A DNA stretch of 64,000 bases. It comes from Planococcus sp. CPCC 101016. GTDB lineage: Bacteria > Bacillota > Bacilli > Bacillales_A > Planococcaceae. Location of the stretch: positions 1-64,000 of the forward strand of contig NZ_VOHB01000002.1 in the NCBI RefSeq assembly GCF_007859295.1, read 5' to 3'. The notes below the pieces were generated by a model that did no database searches, was not told where the DNA came from, and saw nothing but the letters and a program-made list of their open reading frames with translations. Below, piece after piece: positions 59,930-64,000 of the stretch (its first letter is position 1; every line of letters starts with the position of its first letter). Made by a program: the position numbers and the translations under genes.

Positions 59930-60745
59930 ATGAAAAGAAAAAATTATTTAGTGGGATCATGGGTTTTATCATTAGGGGTAATTGCAGCATTAAGCGGCTG
60001 TTCATCAGAAGAAGCAACAGGTGCTGCAGGTGACCAGGTAGTAATGGTCGGAACACAGAATGATTACCCGCCTTTTGCCTATGCAGATGACACTAATGAA
60101 TTGACAGGATACGACGTCGAAGTTGTAAAAGCAATCGATGAAAAATTAGAGGGCTACACATTCGAATTTGTTGCCGTTCCTTGGGACAGCATGTTTCTGG
60201 CACTGGAGTCCAACAAGATCCAAGCAATAGCAGATCAAGTGGCGAAAACACCGGAGCGCCAGGAAAAGTATTTGTTTACTGATGAATCTTATTTTGCAGC
60301 TGAAACGGTGATTGCTGTGAAAACCGGCAGAGAAGACATACAGACCGTGGAAGATTTAGAAGGGAAGACAGTCGGTGCTTTGGCGGGAGATTCTTATACC
60401 TTGTTGCTGGAGGAATATAACGAAACAGCAGACACGCCGATTGAATTGAAATACAGCGAAAGCGGCAATCCGTCAGAGATTTTGCAGGACGTACAAAATG
60501 GCCGTGTCGATGCTTACGTAAATGATCCGATTATGATGAATGCGGTGCTGGAAAAAAATGATTTAGGCGTCGAAATTGTGGGACAGCCTTTGGTCAATGA
60601 TGATATGGGCATTGTATTGAAAAATGGAGATAAGGGCGAAGAGCTGAAAGCATTAATCGACCCTATATTGGAAGAGCTTAAGCAAGACGGTACTTTAGGT
60701 GAACTGTCGATCAAATGGACTGGCGGAGACTATATCCCCGAATAG
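59930..60745 (+). CDS. Amino-acid-type ABC transporter substrate-binding lipoprotein
   Basis: 271 aa. Lipobox LSGC (Cys24). Polar-amino-acid binding fold (SBP family 3): VGTQNDYPPFAYADD, LTGYDVEVVKAI, DQVAKTPERQEKYLFTD. First gene behind the SAM riboswitch, so its ligand should be a methionine precursor; with mmuM downstream, S-methylmethionine is the best guess and cystine or methionine the alternatives. ATG 59930 follows AAGGAG; frames reaching 59728 or 59822 are leader. Confidence 0.92.
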   Translation: MKRKNYLVGSWVLSLGVIAALSGCSSEEATGAAGDQVVMVGTQNDYPPFAYADDTNELTGYDVEVVKAIDEKLEGYTFEFVAVPWDSMFLALESNKIQAIADQVAKTPERQEKYLFTDESYFAAETVIAVKTGREDIQTVEDLEGKTVGALAGDSYTLLLEEYNETADTPIELKYSESGNPSEILQDVQNGRVDAYVNDPIMMNAVLEKNDLGVEIVGQPLVNDDMGIVLKNGDKGEELKALIDPILEELKQDGTLGELSIKWTGGDYIPE

Positions 60746-60766
60746 GTTTGTGGAAGGAAAGAAAAA

Positions 60767-61489
60767 ATGGAAAATCTACTGGACATTAATTTTTTAATAG
60801 AAAGCTTTCCTGCTATTATCTCACGGCTTCCCATTACCATTGGGATAGCTGTAGGCTCATTGATCTTGAGTTTAGTGATCGGGGTTTTCACAGCATTGAT
60901 CAAAATATACAAGGTTCCGGTATTAAGTATGGTTTCATCTCTCTACATTTCGTTTGTCAGAGGAACTCCTTTACTGGTTCAAATCTACCTCGTATTTTAT
61001 GGCATCCCTAAGATCATTTATTATCTGCAGATTGAATACGGCTGGCTGTTATCAGCAGACGTCAACAGCATCCCGCCGGAAGTATATGCCTTGCTGGCAT
61101 TTTCCATCAATTTGGGTGCATATCTGTCAGAGACAATCCGGTCTGCCATCGAATCGGTTGATCGTGGACAATTCGAAGCTGCAAAAGCGATCGGGATGAA
61201 GCCAACGCAAATGATGCTCCAAATTATTTTCCCGCAGGCTTTGGCAGTAGCTATACCGAACCTTGGGAATATGTTCATCAGTACAATTAAAGACACGTCT
61301 CTTGTTTTCATTATTGGCGTTGTGGATATTATGGGACAAGCCAAAATTCTTGGCTCCCGCGGCTTGGCATTCTTTGAAGTGTATATTGCGGTATCCATTG
61401 TCTACTGGATACTGTGCATTGTAGTAGAAAGATTGCTGGTCACAATTGAGAAGCGGGCGCGCAGATATGAAAGAGGGATTGCTTCATGA
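60767..61489 (+). CDS. Amino-acid-type ABC transporter permease
   Basis: 240 aa, five membrane segments, HisM/GlnP type with the EAA loop [22 protein letters not shown] (about 125-146). ATG behind GGAAGGAAAG; it overlaps the ATPase start by 4 bases (ATGA). Confidence 0.94.
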   Translation: MENLLDINFLIESFPAIISRLPITIGIAVGSLILSLVIGVFTALIKIYKVPVLSMVSSLYISFVRGTPLLVQIYLVFYGIPKIIYYLQIEYGWLLSADVNSIPPEVYALLAFSINLGAYLSETIRSAIESVDRGQFEAAKAIGMKPTQMMLQIIFPQALAVAIPNLGNMFISTIKDTSLVFIIGVVDIMGQAKILGSRGLAFFEVYIAVSIVYWILCIVVERLLVTIEKRARRYERGIAS

Positions 61490-62226
61490 TCAAACTGGAA
61501 AATATTCATAAATATTATGATAAGCAACATGTGCTGAAAGGCATTAGCCTCAATGTCAACAAAGGCGAGGTGGTTTCTATTCTGGGACCAAGCGGCTCCG
61601 GCAAATCAACCCTTTTGCGCTGCATCAATTTTCTCGAACAGCCGACCAGTGGAATCGTTGAAATCGGCGGCAAAAGAGTAGACGTTGAATCAGCCAGCAA
61701 GTCGGATATTTTTGCTTTGAGAACTTCGACCGGGATGGTTTTTCAACAATATAACCTGTTTAAGAATTTAACCGTGCTGCAAAATGTAATGATCGGTTTG
61801 ACCAGCGTCAAGCAACTGAAAAAGGACGAAGCCAAAAAGAAAAGCCTGGAAATTCTTGAGCGGGTGGGATTATCGAATCGGTTAAGCCATTATCCGGCTC
61901 AATTATCGGGCGGGCAGCAGCAACGGGTCGGAATCGCTCGGGCACTGGCTCTCAACCCGGAAGTTTTGCTGTTCGATGAACCGACTTCATCTCTAGATCC
62001 TGAGCTGGTAGATGAAGTTTTAGCGACAATCAGAAGTGTAGCAGATACGGGGAAAACGATGTTTATTGTGACCCATGAGCTTAATTTTGCGCGTGAAATC
62101 TCTGACCGCGTCATTTTCATGGAAGACGGGGTTGTTATCGAAGAGGGAACGGCTGAGCAGCTTTTCAATCACCCTAAAGTGGAAAGAACAAAGCAATTTT
62201 TAAGCAAAGCGACCCGAAACAGTTAA
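61486..62226 (+). CDS. Amino-acid-type ABC transporter ATP-binding protein
   Basis: 246 aa. Walker [10 protein letters not shown] (34-42), Q-loop MVFQQYNLF, signature [15 protein letters not shown], Walker [12 protein letters not shown] and the switch His in THEL. Polar-amino-acid uptake subfamily (GlnQ/TcyC-like). Third gene of the riboswitch operon. Confidence 0.95.
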   Translation: MIKLENIHKYYDKQHVLKGISLNVNKGEVVSILGPSGSGKSTLLRCINFLEQPTSGIVEIGGKRVDVESASKSDIFALRTSTGMVFQQYNLFKNLTVLQNVMIGLTSVKQLKKDEAKKKSLEILERVGLSNRLSHYPAQLSGGQQQRVGIARALALNPEVLLFDEPTSSLDPELVDEVLATIRSVADTGKTMFIVTHELNFAREISDRVIFMEDGVVIEEGTAEQLFNHPKVERTKQFLSKATRNS

Positions 62227-62268
62227 TAGATGATGAGATGAGCTTGGATTTGGAAAGGATGTTTTGGA

Positions 62269-63201
62269 ATGAACCCGATTGAAGAGATTTTGAACCGTTT
62301 TCCTATCGTCATTCTTGACGGGGCAATGGCTACAGAACTTGAGAGTTACGGCTGCGATTTGAATGATCGTCTATGGTCTGCAAAAATTCTGATGGAAAAT
62401 CCGGAATTGATCAAAAAAGTGCATCTGGATTACTTCCAGGCAGGCGCCGATTGTGCAATCACTGCGAGCTACCAGGCGACGATCGAAGGGTATAAAGAAA
62501 GAGGGCTTACAGAAGAGGAAGCCGTTGAGTTGATCGGGAAATCTGTTCAACTGGCAGCAGAGGCGCGTGATGAATTTTGGGCACAGTTGGACGATAAATC
62601 GCACAGACCGAAACCATTGGTTGCCGCCTCTGTCGGGCCATATGGCGCTTTTCTTTCGGATGGCTCTGAATATCGCGGAGATTACTCGTTAAGTGAAGAT
62701 GACCTCATTGCCTTTCATAAAGAGCGGATCGGGGTTCTGGTCAGAGCAGGTGCAGACATTCTGGCGTGTGAAACCATTCCATGCCTTAAAGAAGCGAAAG
62801 CAATCGTCAAGGTGTTAGAAGAATTTCCAGAAGTCTATGCCTGGTTCAGTTTCAGCGCGAAGGATGAGCACCAAATAAGCGACGGAGAAAAAATCTCGAA
62901 CTGTGCGGAGTGGCTGGATGAACAACCGCAAGCAGCAGCAATCGGCGTCAATTGTTCAGCACCTCATATTATCGAATCATTGATTAAAGAAGTAAAAAGC
63001 CGAACGGCCAAACCAATCATTGTTTATCCGAATTCAGGCGAAGAATACGATCCGACAAGCAAGACATGGGGAGAAGGGTCTTCAGCGAATCAGTTCACCT
63101 CAAATACACGACGGTGGCACGAAGCAGGTGCCCAGATCATCGGAGGATGCTGCAGAACCACCCCAGAGGACATTACAGCCATCGCAGCATGGGCACGTTG
63201 A
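62269..63201 (+). CDS. mmuM: Homocysteine S-methyltransferase
   Basis: 310 aa. It transfers a methyl group from S-methylmethionine (or SAM) to homocysteine, making methionine. Zn-binding Cys are visible in GVNCSAPH (about 225) and GGCCRTTPED (Cys294-295). N-terminal ILDGAMATELE is typical of MmuM. Fourth gene behind the SAM riboswitch, 42 bases from the ATPase, which suggests that the transporter brings in S-methylmethionine. Confidence 0.93.
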   Translation: MNPIEEILNRFPIVILDGAMATELESYGCDLNDRLWSAKILMENPELIKKVHLDYFQAGADCAITASYQATIEGYKERGLTEEEAVELIGKSVQLAAEARDEFWAQLDDKSHRPKPLVAASVGPYGAFLSDGSEYRGDYSLSEDDLIAFHKERIGVLVRAGADILACETIPCLKEAKAIVKVLEEFPEVYAWFSFSAKDEHQISDGEKISNCAEWLDEQPQAAAIGVNCSAPHIIESLIKEVKSRTAKPIIVYPNSGEEYDPTSKTWGEGSSANQFTSNTRRWHEAGAQIIGGCCRTTPEDITAIAAWAR

Positions 63202-63218
63202 TATAAGAGCATTCAGAG

Positions 63219-63257
63219 AGATCAGCAGCCTTAGGGAAGGCCTGATCTTTTTTTATT
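63219..63257 (+). terminator. Terminator of the SAM-riboswitch operon
   Basis: AGATCAG...CCTT and AAGG...CTGATCT arms, then TTTTTTT. Confidence 0.85.
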
Positions 63258-63323
63258 GATGAAGTTTCAATTTTTCCTAATAACCGATAAAATTAACTGC
63301 AAAGCTTGTAAAGGGGAATGGCC

Positions 63324-64000
63324 ATGAATGAAATCATCCGAAAGAAATTGTTGGACATAGAAGAAAAATTCCATGTGAAGATTTTGTATGCTGTGGAATC
63401 CGGAAGTCGGGCATGGGGATTTCCTTCAAAAGACAGTGATTACGATGTCAGGTTTATTTATATTCAATCACCGGAATGGTACCTCTCGATCGATCCTCAA
63501 GGCATTGGGGCAAAGAGGGACGTCATTGAAGAACCCATCAACGATTTGCTGGATATCAGCGGCTGGGAAATCACGAAAGCCCTGCGCCTTTTCAGAAAAA
63601 GCAATCCGCCGCTTTTGGAATGGCTGCGAAGCGACATCATTTATTATCAAAAATACTCTTTTGTCGATAAAATACGTTCTTTGGAGTCAGATGTATTTTA
63701 TCCGAATTCGATGATGTACCATTATTTGAATATGGCAAAAAACAATTACCGCGAGTACCTGCAAGGCCCGGAAGTGAAAATCAAAAAATATTTTTATGTC
63801 ATTCGGCCAATTCTGGCATGCAATTGGATCGAGAAATACAACACGACACCGCCAATCAGCTTCAATGAATTGTTGGAAGACATCATCCCCAAAGGCGAAT
63901 TGAAAAATGAAGTGGAACATCTTTTAAAACGGAAACTAAGAGGAGAAGAGTTGGATCTTGAATCCCGTATTGCCATCATCAATGATTTTATAGAAAACGA
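63324..64000 (+). CDS. Nucleotidyltransferase domain protein (YcgL/RlaP-like), C terminus cut off
   Basis: Open from ATG 63324 (AAAGGGGA upstream) to the window end, 225 codons without a stop. It has the pol-beta-type nucleotidyltransferase motif ESGSRAWGFPSKDSDYDVRF (about 26-45) with GS and D-x-D, then KPLLEWL-like and MYHYLNMAKNN segments as in the COG3541 family predicted to act in RNA repair or as stand-alone transferases. No partner is visible because the gene leaves the window. Confidence 0.85.
   Translation, partial: MNEIIRKKLLDIEEKFHVKILYAVESGSRAWGFPSKDSDYDVRFIYIQSPEWYLSIDPQGIGAKRDVIEEPINDLLDISGWEITKALRLFRKSNPPLLEWLRSDIIYYQKYSFVDKIRSLESDVFYPNSMMYHYLNMAKNNYREYLQGPEVKIKKYFYVIRPILACNWIEKYNTTPPISFNELLEDIIPKGELKNEVEHLLKRKLRGEELDLESRIAIINDFIEN

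Noticed and set aside
59728..60033. 101-codon frame after the SAM riboswitch
   Set aside because: It overlaps the binding-protein gene in another frame and has no family match; the leader peptide idea has no support.

Overview
The window is the replication-origin region of a low-to-mid GC Bacillota chromosome, plus about 23 kb of accessory DNA on its right side. The gene order rrn-gyrA-gyrB-remB-recF-yaaA-dnaN-dnaA-oriC-rpmH-rnpA-yidC-jag-mnmE-mnmG-rsmG-noc-parA-parB-ychF-rpsF-ssb-rpsR-gdpP-rplI-dnaC-purA-walRK-yycHIJ-htrA-rlmH is the classical Bacillus-type order. The protein sequences, the partial 16S gene and the intergenic repeat families look most like Planococcaceae (Planococcus or a close relative). 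This genus assignment is inference from memory, not a database result.

Layout. Bases 1-10131 lie left of the origin and are read leftward: the 5' end of a 16S rRNA gene with its promoter, gyrA, gyrB, remB, recF, yaaA, dnaN and dnaA. The origin is bipartite. One DnaA-box cluster lies upstream of dnaA (10192-10488). A second lies between dnaA and dnaN (8660-8780), with a GC cluster, a run of DnaA-trio triplets and an AT-rich stretch, as in the B. subtilis basal unwinding system. From 10622 to 40870 nearly everything is read rightward: translation and tRNA modification, membrane insertion, chromosome segregation (noc, parA, parB and three parS-like sites), single-strand binding and helicase, purine synthesis, the WalRK cell-wall two-component operon, an HtrA protease and RlmH. 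Both flanks of each replication arm are therefore co-directional with the fork.

From about 41 kb the window becomes accessory. It holds an orphan SUKH-like gene, a decayed 5' copy of a deaminase gene, a formaldehyde locus (fdhA-glcG divergent from an hxlR-type regulator), an orphan lipoprotein, a wrecked NAD(P)-binding oxidoreductase pseudogene, a nucleoside deaminase and a DUF4317 gene. These are followed by a LacI-controlled sugar locus (TIM-barrel isomerase, LacI regulator, ribose-type ABC transporter, Gfo/Idh/MocA dehydrogenase) with three matching operators, katG with a PerR-like box, and an N-methyl amino-acid oxidase. Next is a SAM-riboswitch operon that pairs an amino-acid-type ABC transporter with homocysteine S-methyltransferase. 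The last gene is a nucleotidyltransferase cut by the window end.

The most interesting signals outside ordinary genes are: a tandem pair of about 122-bp hairpin repeats after ychF whose stems show compensatory changes; a terminal-inverted-repeat hairpin element after purA; DnaA-box clusters upstream of mnmE and around rlmH; a parS-like site inside walK; and the HxlR-type regulator with its FNC cysteine next to formaldehyde dehydrogenase. I found no CRISPR array, insertion sequence, prophage or tRNA gene.
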